In this document: in pieces, positions 23,205-34,924 of the stretch | Position numbering within the stretch: position 1 is the first letter of the stretch | How the letters are laid out: the number at the start of each line of letters is the position of its first letter | Assembly: GCF_019175285.1 (NCBI RefSeq) | Contig: NC_056525.1 | Coordinates: 135,217,864 to 135,281,863, forward strand | Source: Sceloporus undulatus | Taxonomy: Eukaryota; Chordata; Lepidosauria; Squamata; Phrynosomatidae | Direction: 5' to 3' | Length of the DNA stretch: 64,000 nucleotides | Program-made: the position numbers and the translations under genes | The notes under the pieces: generated by a model | Databases searched by the model: none | Told to the model about the DNA's origin: nothing | The model's input: the letters and a program-made list of their open reading frames with translations, nothing else

Positions 23205-24119
23205 TGTGGCTACAACCACCCTGACTGTATATTTGTCCTGAAATAGACACTCAGAGTGTAGTACCACTTACTCTGAAAGGCTTTTAGCCATTATGCAACA
23301 GATTGGTTTGGCGTAATGGAAATTGTCTGGAAAATTGTGGAAATATTATACATTTACGAACTCAGAGTTTCAGGCAGGTTCAGCCCAAACAATCCAGGCC
23401 TTGCTTCCAATCATTAGATGCTGCTTCCATGCTTGCTGAGCTTGAAGCCCAGAAAGGAAAGCAAATATTTTAAAATATATATAAAATTAAATTACCTCTG
23501 ACACACACTTATGACAGGTAAGTGCCAAGACAGTAAAAGAGGTAGCAATGTACAAAGATCAAAAGCAATTTTCCATTTTTTTATTTTTTTTTTACTTACT
23601 GGTTTTGGAGGGAGAGAGGGCATGTAGTATTAATTCTCTACAGTGCAAAATAATAAAAGAATTTCATGAACATGTCTCTTGTTTCCTCTTGAGTTCTCAA
23701 CTGTAAGTCGTTTTTAGATAATACTGTACACTAAAACTTGTACACTGCTCTAAAGTAGTGAAGGATATAGGTATTTCTAGATTGCTGCAGCCAACTGTGG
23801 CCCAGAGACAAATGGACCAAAAGCTTCAGGCTGATCTGGGGGCATGGTGGATAGATGACACTTGCTCCCAAATTGAGCTCGAAGTTGTGCCATGGCCAAC
23901 GGCCAAACGGAGAGCAAAAAACGCACTCCTTGTGGGCAGCCCATTCAAGACTGCCTCAGGACCATGGGTCTGGTTGCCACAGTCCTATGCTGAACGGGAG
24001 CAACCAGGCTGGAGCAGTCACTTTCAGCAGCACTTTGTTGTGATAAACTTCCTGAATTTGTGGCGGATTCTGTTTAAATTCGAATTTAATTTAAACTCTC
24101 GTTTAAATCCTGTTTTCCT
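23205..24119. other. Non-coding DNA
   Basis: A 223-codon plus frame (23758-24429) crosses this stretch but has no domain or cadherin-like feature and runs into a CR1 tail, so it is not called. 24060-24110 has alternating 'tttaaattcgaatttaattt' that suggests a palindromic repeat end. Confidence 0.4.
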
Positions 24120-26600
24120 GCAGGATCTCACTAGTGTGATAAAAGCTCATAGAGAAACAACGGGCCATTCAGTCCAACCCCTCTGCCATGCAGGAATTCA
24201 CAATCTAAGCACTGCAACAGATGGCCATATGAGGGTCTGTCCTCTGGAAAAACAAGTAATATGGGAAAGATGGAGTGGGATGAAGCCCATTATATTTAAC
24301 CACAACGACTTTGTTTCATGGCATTCTATTTATTACTGGCCTCATGATTTTCACATCTCTTCTTTTGGGCACCACAGTGAACAATGGTTTTGCGGCCTTC
24401 AACCGCTGATACAAAAAACAAGAGTTTAGGACATCATAGCCCACCAACAATGTCTAAGTAGCCAGCCCTTGTTCCCCGGGAACAAGATCATTTGGGGAGA
24501 TGCTGTTCTGAACAGAGAAAGAAACGAAAGGACACAGACTCATTTCCTCCAAAAAAAAACACACACCTGGATGCCGACAAGAACCTCTGAGCTCACCAGT
24601 TGGGAACTTTTATCCGTATCGCTATATGGTCACATGGAAATAAGGACATAAAAATCCATGTTGAATAGACTATAAGGATTATCTAGGCCAACTACTGTTT
24701 AAACAGTATCAATGAATGACCATGGAAAGCCCACTACGAATGCAAATCCAACTGCCACCGTCTCTCACACTCCCTGACAGAGAGCTGCTGCTGATACCAG
24801 AGTTGACATATAAGCCTCCGACTAGCAGCATTTGATGGCCTCTTCCTTCATGAATTCCTCCAATCCTCCTTAAGTATCCAAGTGGCACTGTGACCAAGGC
24901 CGTTTCCTGCCAATATTCCAAGGCTATCCTTTGATCTCAGAAACATCTCTTCATCCTTGTCTTGACACTGCCCCTTTTTTACCCGTATTACACTTCCTTT
25001 TAAAATGATAGAGTTGCGGTCCCCAGTGTCCTTCTCTTATATGTGTTTGTCTTTGTGGTTACAGGTGTTATCTGTGTTGTTATTCTTGTAAATCCATTCA
25101 GCCAAGTACTCCTTTTTGAAACAAGTGAACCTATTTACAAAAGCATGTGTTAAGACTGTATCTTTGTCCAGGTTGTTTCAACAGATTCTATGGGAATCTA
25201 AACTATGGAAACAAGTACTTCCTTTGACTCTGTCCTCATCTCCCATTTAATTCAATGGAGAATCCCAAAAGATCTAGCATTATGAGGGAGATGTTTTTAT
25301 GCCTATCTGCTTATAATATCTCATCATCTGTCCCTTTATTTGCCTTTCCCCCCTAGCTGAACACACCAAAATGTTATAAACCTATCCTCATAAGGCAAGT
25401 GCTCTACTCCCTTGATCATTTTGATTGCCTTTTCCTGCATATTTTTTATCTCTAGAGTATCCATTTCATGTTTGTTGGAAAAGAACTGTGAAATCCAGAT
25501 GTGTTTGCTTATGGATTGTATAATGTCAGACAACATAGCAAGATTGTTTTCATTCCGTTTCTAATTACGTAAACATGGAATTGCTATTTTACAGCCAGCT
25601 GAAACATTGGGTCACATTTTCAGTTAGCTCTCTGCCACAACTCCAAGATCCCTTTCTTGGTCAGTCACTGGCCATTCAAATCCCATTGTTGATGGAATAA
25701 AGTGTAAATAATTGACACTACCTTACACGAATCCAATTTGCCACCTTTACTGCCAGTCTCCCCGCTTGGTGAGACTCTTCCAGATCACTTCATAAACTAT
25801 GTACTCACCATGGTGAATAATTTAAACATCTTTCGAACACCTGGCCACCCCTTATTACTGAACTTTGGACAACTATGATTAAATTAAAAAAGCCTCCGTT
25901 GCAATATAGATCCCTTAGAGAACTTCACTGAAAAAAGTGGCCATTTAGTTCTTCTCTCTGGTTCCTGTTCAGCAGTTTTTAATCTTGTAAAACTACTTTT
26001 TCCCCCAGGAGTTGACTCAGGAGAGTACTGAGATCATCATGGCTGTTGAGAGACCATCCCAGAGATTCCCCAGCTTGAAGTTGAAGCATGAGTTTGGAAT
26101 GGGAGAAGAAAGTTCTCATGGCAGTTGCCAAGATGGTTCAGAGTGGGGGGAGGGGACAGAGGAGAGATTTCAGGGCTGGCTGAATGGCAGGGGGAAGGCA
26201 AGTGACTAATTTGCCGAATCAATCGGAGCTAAAGATTTTCATCACCTTTTCCCTCATCCCCTGACTCCACCTCACAACAGAAACCCATACCCAGATACAA
26301 CAAGGCCAGTGTGGGTACAGCATGGCACAATAGTGACCCCAGGGAGCACAGGTTCCTGCCTAGCCACGATGGTGATACTAGAGTAGCCCAATATAAAAAC
26401 TGCATGTTACATAGAAGATACATAGTTTAGTTTTCCAAGTTCTTTAAAAATTCTTGGGTGACACCATAAAAACCAGTGATCTATTTGCTTGGAATTTGTC
26501 AATGAACGTCCTAAATTTCTCTCTTGTCACTACATGGCCTCAATCCCTCTTTCCCTCCTAGAAGATTAGTTTAGGTATGGTATCTCCCCATATCTAACTC
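24120..26600 (-). mobile_element. Old CR1/L3-type LINE sequence, 3' region
   Basis: 24130-24230 is the complement of a CR1 tail ('ccattcagtccaacccctct', 'tgccatgcaggaattcac', 'agatggccat'). The minus strand near 25450-25380 reads MQEKAIKMIKGVEHLPYEDR, the CR1 C-terminal block. Text such as 'gatcccttagagaacttcac' and 'tccaagatccctttcttggt' is typical of old CR1/L3 3' regions. It may be two or more overlapping old insertions; 26010-26430 shows nothing recognisable. Confidence 0.5.
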
Positions 26601-27139
26601 TGGGGAACAGATGAAAAATAATAAATTCACTCGCAGTTTTCTTACTTTACTTCAAAGGTTCTTTAATTTTATGTTATCCACATTCTCCAAATATTTCTTT
26701 TATCTAATAATGTATTTAAAATATTTTTATCACTGTTTCCAATACGCTTTGCATCACTACTTTTCCTTTTACATGTTATACTCTTTTGAGCTCACATCAG
26801 ATGGGCAGAATTTCATTTATGCACATTTATCTGTAACATCTTCCTTTATACCCGCTTATTAAACATGCTGGTGACCCTACTTCCCTTGCTGATATTGATA
26901 TACATCCTAGCTAAGTCTTATTTGTATTATTGAATAGGTCCCAAGCACATAAAGAGATTGACCCTTTGACACAACTGCTACACAGTAACACACATAGAAG
27001 GAGGGGGGACTGTAATAAACAGCCACAAGTTGATCATATTTTATAATGTATACTTTCACAATTTTATCAGTAAAAGTCGTACTCTGACCTCATTATTAGC
27101 TGTGGGTTCATGTTGTTGATAAAAAATTATCTAGTGTAC
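26601..27139. other. A/T-rich non-coding DNA
   Basis: No gene or clear repeat is seen. Confidence 0.4.
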
Positions 27140-27142
27140 TAT

Positions 27143-28812
27143 GGCGGGTTGTTTACAGACGGGCCAAAAAAGGGGCGATTCATGACGTCATGAAGATAGA
27201 GCTTCAGACGGCCCTTACCTGAATGCCGTCATGAACACGCCCCCGCACGCCCACACGTGGGGAAGAAGCGGCATTAAAAAAGGTGCTGCTTTTTTCCGCT
27301 TCTTTTTGATTTGCGGCGTACCTGCGCACCTCGTTGTAAGCTGCTGCACCGATACGTCAGAATTGCTACGCCGCAAATATAAGTGCCGTTTAAAAGCTCC
27401 GTGTCAGCTGCGTCGCCTAATGGGTCGGGGTCCAGGACATGGTGTGTTTGCAGTCAGGGCTTTAATTGCAGCGTCCGCTGCCAATGAGCTGTGGAAAGCT
27501 GCGGCAAGCCTCGGCGCATTTTAACGCCTCGTAACCCTAACCCTAGAGCCACTTGTGCGCATGCGTTGCTAAGAATCGCAGGAAGTTGTAAGTTTTGCCG
27601 GCGGATGTTTGGTTGTAGAAAGTGATAAGGAAAGTTGAATTTAAAGTGTCCCCTACACACTCCTACGCATTTTCACCTGGGAACTGGGCACAGTTCGGCT
27701 GCTCCTGGCACAGCTGTGTCGGCGGCTCCCCTTTGCCCCCAGGCAGGATGGCCAACCATCCACCAGCCCACCCAACAAAAAAGGCCGGGGACGTCTTGGT
27801 CTCATACTGAGACGGCTGACTGATAGCTATATGTCCCAGCCAAACATTTGCAGAAACTGGAGCAGTCCTACCTGAATGCTGACACATATCGAGAAGTGGG
27901 AAGAAGCCATGAGAGCTGCTGCCACCGGTACACCAGAATTGCTACGCCGCTAATTTAAGTTGCCCATTTAAAAGCTCCGTGTCTGCTGCGTCGCCTAAAT
28001 GCGTTGGGTCTTGGAACATGCGCAGTTACGTCAGGCTTTAATTGCAGCGTCTGCTGCCATGCAGGTGTGGAAGCTGCAGCACAGCTGCAGACATTTTAAG
28101 AACTCGTACCCTAAACCCTAAACCCTAACCCTAACCTAGAGCAACATGTACCCATGCGCTGCTTGGAAAGTTTGGACTTTAAAGTGCACCCCTACACACA
28201 TTTCGTGCATTTTCACCTAACAATAAAAAAGCTAAAAACTGAAATATTGACTATATGTACAAGGGAGGTGATGGGGGTGGCAGGGGGGGACCAGCGGTGG
28301 CAGTGGAGACAGCTGTGGCTGCGCATTGCAGATTCAGCAGGAGCGCGGGGACCAAAGGAGAGGGGCATCTATGATTGCTGCTGAGACTGGCAAAGTGCAA
28401 GCGGACAAGGATGATGCCAACACCAGCTGATCACCAGCTGGCAGGGAGACCACCTTTGTTTTGGGCTGAGTGAGGGGAAAAGTTTTAAAGGGGCTTGGGC
28501 ACTTTAAATGTGCCCATAGGCTTTCTGCACCGCTGCTTAGCGCTGTTGTAGCGCGAGCTGCGCATCCGCCAGCGCAAAAGAAAAAAAAGCCACGGTTTGG
28601 GCCGCCTGTGTGAAGCTGCCTCTCTTTTTGCGGCGTCCTCCGATGGCGGCGGTATTGAAGCTACGGGGGTCCGAAACGGACCCAGGTGAGGCGTCTTCAC
28701 TGCCCCCCGTGTGGAAGCTCCAACCCCTGAACGCAGCCCCGGGGCGGGCCGTTGGAGGCTCCTATTCAGCAGAATACACCTCCAAGACGTCCTCCCTGCC
28801 GTCTAACCCGCC
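27143..28812. mobile_element. Harbinger-like non-autonomous element, C/G-rich, 3-bp target duplication
   Basis: The ends are GGCGGGTT (27143) and AACCCGCC (28805-28812), exact inverted repeats followed by partly matching inner text (GTTTACAGACGG versus AGACGGCAGG). TAT lies on both sides (27140-27142 and 28813-28815), and a 3-bp duplication is the PIF/Harbinger habit. The inside is markedly richer in CpG than the surroundings and holds a direct repeat of about 230 bp with telomere-like tracts. No transposase frame is seen. Family assignment is an inference from ends and duplication length. Confidence 0.5.
27325..28155 (+). repeat. Two diverged ~230-bp direct repeats, each with a (CCCTAA)n tract
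   Basis: 27345-27565 and 27925-28155 share 'agaattgctacgccgc', 'taaaagctccgtgtc', 'gctgcgtcgccta', 'ggctttaattgcagcgtc' and then a telomere-type tract ('cgtaaccctaaccctagagc' and 'cgtaccctaaaccctaaacc...'). The copies start about 580 bp apart and lie inside the Harbinger-like element. Confidence 0.75.
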
Positions 28813-28815
28813 TAT

Positions 28816-29279
28816 GTCGGGAAATGTGAGGTGTTGTGATTGAGAAAAAGTCCCAGTTGTATATACAGCTCTTTCTTGTAGAATGGAACTTCAATTTTTC
28901 CCAAAATGATGGTTACAGTTTATCTTTCTGGACAGCTAAAACATCTAAAGAGTTCCTTTAAAAATGTAGTTATACATTAATATCGGAAGGACTGTAATCT
29001 CAGTAACACTCAAAGGAAAGCTTGGAAGTAGGACAGGATTCTCAGCAGCAACCACCGGTTCTGCTTTAAACCATTCAGCTTTATTTCAAAGGCCCACCTC
29101 TGTGATTGAATTGAAAAGGCCAATGTGTCAGTAAGAATCTCATGAACTGCTCTTCAAGAAACTTCATGCACGATCCTTAGGCATGTGCAGAATGCCACAC
29201 GGGGGAAAAGCTAGATGAGATGCATTCGAGTGTTCTAACTGAACCATTATTCTATTCTGCTATCTGGACGGGGGACAGT
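28816..29279. other. Non-coding DNA
   Basis: Unique-looking sequence with no gene or clear repeat. Confidence 0.4.
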
Positions 29280-29299
29280 CCAGCATTCTCAGCTCTGGT

Positions 29300-29790
29300 T
29301 CAGGAGTTCCGCTATTCTTCAGGACTGGTAGCCAAACTTGGTTTACTTCAGGTTTCATCTTCCTGTTGATGTTGTCCTTGGTTTTTTGGATTCAATGGTC
29401 TCCCTGCCACTTCTGACCTGATAGTGTTGGCATGGTCCAGAATTTCAGCGTTTCAAATAGATTCTATGCCGAGGTTGGTTATAATGTGTTCCTCTACTGC
29501 CTCTTTTCGAAAAATGGATTGCTAATTAAATAGACACACATCCTCAACAGATATCCTCCCACCCCGAGGCCTTCCCTTTCAACAACAAGCCAACACACAG
29601 CTTAAACATGTAAATCACTTTCTCCCAACCAAAGGTCAACATTATATATATATATACCCCCACACGTTCCATGCCACCACCTTGAAGATGGCAACCAACA
29701 GATGCAGGCGAAACATCATGAAAAATTCTTCCAGAACATATCCACATAGACAGAAAACCCACACAGGAAACCTATAGACACCAGCAGTTA
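29300..29790 (+). mobile_element. Penelope-like element fragment with hammerhead-like motif
   Basis: 29340-29520 has the 'ttggttttttggattcaatg' and 'tccagaatttcagcgtttca' text that recurs in reptile Penelope copies. 29681-29717 reads CTTGAAGATG...GCAGGCGAAACATC, close to the hammerhead core (CUGAnGA ... GAAAC) reported in the pseudo-LTRs of Penelope elements. No reverse transcriptase or GIY-YIG part is recognised, so it is a short end fragment. Confidence 0.5.
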
Positions 29791-31196
29791 AAGCTTTTGA
29801 CTTCACAGTTTCTAAATAAACTGTACTTTTAATATAGCAGACCTGGTAATTTCAGATACTGGTAATATCTAGTTATACATGTATGTATGTTATGTCCTAA
29901 AATAATAAGGTTATTTTCAGGTTGCTAATATTACCTTTCTTTCTTTCAATTTTTCTGAAATCCCCTCCCCAGCAAAACGTCCCTGTTTTTTTCCCCTTTA
30001 CAAGAATATTTCACAAAAACAAATTCACTAATTAAAACAATACATGGACATGTTAAATGAATTTCAGTGTGGAAAGAAAATATGAAGCTTCACAAACCAG
30101 TATCAAACAAGGATGAAAGAAAAATGACATTCCGACAAAAGGCACATGCGATGGGGGGGCGGGGGGGAGGCAGACACATATCACAACCTTAGTCCAACTC
30201 ATGTGGAGCCTTCACGGAGAGTGAAAATTCTTTCAGATCCTCTCCTTGCACACCATGAGGGCAATGGAAGTGATAATGGGGGTCGATACTAGTGCCCTTC
30301 CCCTCTCCATATATACCCCCATCTACACAGCCCTCAGCAGTGTGAAAGGATTGGAAACACATGCTGTCATGTGAAAGTGTTTGGGTATAGAGGATAGAGG
30401 AAACCCTCACGAATATTAATTCACTATTTTTTTCAGAAACAGAAATCACAATGCAATATAAAAAAACACTCTTGAAAACCAGCACAAAATATTTAAAGCT
30501 TGAAAAACCACTGAAAAAACTATTGTCATTACTTAAAATCATTTTGTTTAACATCCTCCTTAGAATACTCAAAATTAAGAATTAATTTGCCACTTTAATA
30601 ATCATTTGTTACACATTAATAAAATGGCAATCCCAGATTTATCCCCAAGTGTAACAAGTAATGTAAATTGATATTAGATCAGTATCCGTGCCACTGATAA
30701 GAAAAAATGCCTTTGAAGCTGATAACTATGAATCAGAATCATGGATATTTTAATGTCATACATTCCAAGGCATAACATTTCTGCATTTCAAACAATGCAT
30801 ATGCATATGTTTTGAGAACTTCAGTCAAATGTTTTCTATAAGCAGTTGTATCTGCAGGTGTGCAGTTATGGGTTACTCAACTGGTACAGATACAAAAAAT
30901 CGTTATTTACTATATGCAACAACGTGTGTGGCAAATGTGATGCAATGCATGAAGCTTTATGTTAGGAAAAGGTTTTGAGGCAGCAAAACAAAGTGAAAGG
31001 AGTTGAAACAAGAGAGGCTAAAGAAAGATTCCTAGACTCATGAAAAAAGCTGGAAGAAAATGTGTAAGTGTCAGCTCATGAAGAAAGAGGAAAAACAATT
31101 TTTAAAAAACTGGATGAGCAATTGAAGGCAGTGATGGGAATTGAAATCCGTCCTAGGAGGTGTCCCTTTACAGAGAGAGCCAACTAGAATCAAAGA
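29791..31196. other. A/T-rich non-coding DNA
   Basis: Contains a G-rich run at 30151-30171 (a quadruplex candidate). A 127-codon minus frame here has no recognisable domain. Confidence 0.4.
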
Positions 31197-31300
31197 AATA
31201 ATCATAGAGTTGGGAAAGACCACTGGACCATCCAATCCAACCCCTGCCATGCAGGAACTCTCAGTCAAAGCATACCCAACAGATGGCCATCAGCTCTTGT
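31197..31300 (-). mobile_element. CR1 3' tail
   Basis: Complement of 'gttggattggatggtccagt', 'ttcctgcatggcaggg' and 'gatggccatctgttgggtat', ending at the ATCATAGAGTTGGGAAAGAC side. It matches the tail of the CR1 copy at 20540-20610 in reverse. Confidence 0.75.
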
Positions 31301-32258
31301 TAAACTAAATAGAAGAAGAACAAAGAAAACATGAGAAGAGAGAAAAGACGGCAATTAAAATACTACAACAGTTTCTCTAGTATATATATCTATATATATA
31401 ATAGACAAATAATAAACACATGCATATACCAACTACCAAGTCAACCTTGTGTGAAAGTCGAGGGCAGGTTTGGGGTCAAATTATGGATTCTGGTTTAGAC
31501 CCATGGAAACTCAAGGATTAAAACTTAGGAGCATATAACAGTGGATGTAAAAGGCGAAGTGAAGCAAAATAATGCCAAAGAACTTACACCATCTGCAATC
31601 AGATTGTGTCACCATAAGACTGAAGGATATGAGGAGGGAACTATGGTAAACTGGTGAGGAATCTGGCACCGGGGGTAAGTAAAACACACACATGTCAAAA
31701 GCATGAAAGGCAGAGGAAGAGACAGAAAATGGTGACTACATTAGCAGTGATTACAGCCCTGAAACTTTTAATGCGGTAACTCTGTTGATTTTCCCCAGGA
31801 AAGCTTGACAAACATATACAAATGTTTTCTCAGCTCCTTTAAAGCCTGTTCCCTATTGTGCTCCTTTGAGAAAAAGCGCCAAAAAGAAAAAAAGAAACAA
31901 AAGTCTGCCATTGTTCCTATTTTCCCATCCTGACTTTCGAAAAGGCCAGGACCAGTGGCAGAAAGAGTTAGAAAGCATGGTTGATTGTTCTTTTTAGTGT
32001 TTTCCTGGGGTGGAAACTAAGCTTCTTGCTACCAAAAACTCTGACATAGAAAAAAGGGAGTTAAAATACAGTCTGTCATTGACCCATGGATAAGTCGACC
32101 CTGGTTTATTTTGGTTGATTTTTTGACCGTCTAGATTTATACATGAGTATATACATTGATAAAATAAAATGACTGAGATCAAGGAAAAATGGACTTTCAT
32201 TAAAAGGGTACCTGGGCATATTGAGCGATTTTTTTTTTAAAGTAATCCCCTCTCTCAC
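31301..32258. other. Non-coding DNA with MITE fragments
   Basis: A (TA)n/TATC tract at about 31380-31400. 31435-31510 and 32080-32160 carry 'aagtcgaccctggtttattt'-type text of the MITE family seen at 19158. No gene. Confidence 0.45.
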
Positions 32259-34638
32259 GTGTCCTGGATGTACTGTCTTCAAAACCCCAAGAATGTTTTG
32301 GGAACCAGACGAGGGCATCAGGGTTCACAGTCATTGCTTGGGTCACCAAAGAAAAAAACAGGAATAAGAGGCCGAAGAAATCTGAACTCACTGCTTAAAG
32401 ATCCACCATTAAGCACAACATCATACTGATATTCCTGGAAAGTGAACCACTCTGAGATAGGCACAGTTCTCTGGATTGTCGGCCTGGAAGGAGGAAAGTG
32501 AGGAGGGGCAGCAATAAAAGTGCCCCAGGGTCTTTTCTTGCAGGATTTGTAACAACAAAAGAAATAATGCAAAGCAAGAAACACAGAACAGACACGACGC
32601 CAGGCAAATCACCAAATACATGTCAAGGTGCCCTCCTCTTCATGCTCCTGTTGAGCACATCCACCACCTTCAGATAAGGATCAAAAAAGCCATCCACTGG
32701 AAGTATATTGAGTGTTGCAGTGCTGGTCTGAGGAGGGCACACCATTGTCTTTACCGCCATAATACGCCTCTGTTTGCTGGTCTCGTTCGTCAGTGGTCTC
32801 TGGTTTTCACCTCTCCATTCTGGGTCCTATGCTGAAAAAGGCCGGTCTGTGGCCTTCAGAAGTTCATAGAGAAAGCCAAAGAGTTCTGACCAGAATCTCG
32901 ATCCACAGCCCCCACTTTGGTGACCAAATACCCAGCCTCAGCCAACTTGGGAAGCAGTCATTACAGGAGAATGTGCTGTCTGAGGGGATAGAGAGGAGAG
33001 GGAGCATTGCATTTTCATCTCTGACCACAACTCGAACAACAACATCAGAGCTCAGAGGAGGAAGCCACCATCTGTAGCCTCACCCTGACTTTGAAATCTT
33101 TTATTTGTCATAGTCCAGAGATCTGAGTGCGTATATGTTTCCAGTTTCAGGTTGATGGAGATGTAAGAGGCTGCAGGGCCAATCAACCTTTCAGGCAAAA
33201 GCGGAATAGGTCAGTTTCATTCTGTTCACATGTCCAGTCAGCAGCATGAACTGAGCCAATTAGTCGTCCTGGAATATTATTTTCTTGTTATGCATTTGAA
33301 ATGCAGATTTCTCAAATACTGGGGGCTGTCCTTGAATCAGAGACCTGTACTATGAATAGTTTGTGTTGAGGTGAGCCTAGGAGAACTCGGTCTGTGGCCT
33401 GTGATGGTGATATTCTAGTAGCAATCTTCTCTCTGTCCAGAGGACTTGGATCACAATCTGGTGTAGTAGCTATTCACAGTGGCTTTTAATACAAAGGGAA
33501 GGTTTACCTCAAAGAGCAGACAATTTTGCCATTTTTCTCCAGAGTCTTGGTCTTGACACTGAAGAGCGTAACAAGTGTTTCAGGGGGGAATCCTCTGGCA
33601 AAAGGATGTTAAAGAGATATGACTGAGACTTCAGGGGCATTGTCATTCATGTCCTCAATCTCTACCAGAACATTGCAGTGACCAGATAGTCCCCCTTCAT
33701 CCGGCTTTGATGCTATGTCATAACTGGTTTTGACTTCATAATCAATTTCTCCTAAAATAGTGATTTCTCCATTCATTTCATTCAAAGAAACAACTTAGAT
33801 ATGGTTTCAGGCACTCGACAAAGGAATAGGTTTATCTGGGCGTTTGATCCTAAATCCAATCTCTGCTTCCACATTGGAGACTAGAGTATGCGAAGTCTAT
33901 TCTCCTTTAATCTCACCTTTGTATTCAGTCCTGTGTGGAACTGAGGAGCATTTTCACTTGTATCTAAGATATTAATATTTATTTGGACTGTTCCTGTTCT
34001 CTGTGTACTCCTCCATCCACAGCCATAGCATCAATTCAAAGTGTTGCTCCCTTCCCTATCTAGGGGTTTCTCCGAACTGAGATCCACATACTTGCTCCAC
34101 CTTTTGCTTTCACACCCAAATGAAAATGTCTCATTGGGAGTGAGGGTGTAGTTTTGGAATGTTGTTTCTCCCATGTCTTTATCCTGGGCGAGATTCCAAG
34201 GGGAATCTTGTCTTTCGAGGACATCTCTCAGGGGATTTTCCAACTGAAACTCTTTTTAGAGAATCTAGGAGCCTTGTCATTTACATCCTCTATCTTCACT
34301 TCAATACTGTAGATTTTCAGGGGGTCTGTACACAATTCAGCATGTATAAGCAAGGTTCAGTCTGTCCACACAAAATTTCCCGATCTATTTGGTCACTTAG
34401 AGCAGCTTTCCAGACTGAACATTCAAGGTGGAAATACTGCTTAGAGCTCTTGGAAATAAGCTGGGCTCTGCGAGCAGTGAGCTCCCCAACTTCCAGTTTC
34501 AAATCTTTCAGCACATAGCTACCAGGGACCACTTTTCTTTTTTCAGGCACAGAGTAATGGAACTGAGGCCACACAATATTTCAGTCACAGAGAGAAAGTA
34601 AAAGATACCGACCTTGTTTCTCCAGATGCAACTTCCAT
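32259..34638 (-). pseudogene. Pcdh gamma-B-like variable exon, nearly full length, decayed
   Basis: Read from the ATG at 34638: a damaged signal peptide, FHYSVPEKRKVVPGSYVLKD (EC1), DREILCGQTEPC, then recognisable EC2-EC6, a membrane region and tail (SSEFRFLRPLIPVF, 32380 area). It ends at ...CAC|GTGAGAG, where the donor would be (last exon base about 32259). Length, about 2380 bp, matches the intact 2418-bp exon, but many small indels and stops break all frames. Either an old pseudogene or a poorly polished exon. Substitutions spread through it (for example ACCGCCATAATACG for ACTGCAATAATAAG) favour at least partial true decay. Confidence 0.75.
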
Positions 34639-34904
34639 GTCTGAGAAATGTCTGAGAAACTCCTTCTCTTCTTTCAGTTTCTTGCCCAAAATAAAATGTC
34701 TTCTCTTTATGCAGAGTGATTATTGTAAAGGGGGGGGAGCGGGAGATGATTTTTTTTATATTCTGAAGAGCTTATTGCTTGCTTCCAGTGAATTGTATCT
34801 CTCCGTCACAAAAGACATCTGGATGTCTTTCTATTTGACACACTTCCATCAGAGATCTTGAGAGCTACTCACAAACCAAATTCCCAATATCAATGTTTGT
34901 ATGT

Positions 34905-34924
34905 ATTGCCACCATGCGGCTGCA
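34905..34924 (-). promoter_or_regulatory. Diverged CTCF-like block of the 34638 pseudogene
   Basis: Minus strand TGCAGCCGCATGGTGGCAAT, 266 bp before the ATG, aligned with the CCACATGATGGCAC block of the good exons. The CpG in the core is a change that could weaken or methylation-gate binding. Confidence 0.45.

Noticed and set aside
23758-24429. 223-codon open frame on the plus strand
   Set aside because: No domain, signal or homology is recognised. It overlaps an old CR1 tail and palindromic A/T text, and its composition looks like chance.
28105-28135. Real telomere or chromosome end
   Set aside because: Only a few CCCTAA units, inside a repeat and far from any end of the sequence.
27143-28812. 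CpG island or promoter of an unknown gene
   Set aside because: The transposon-like ends, target duplication and internal repeats explain the composition better, and no coding exon follows.
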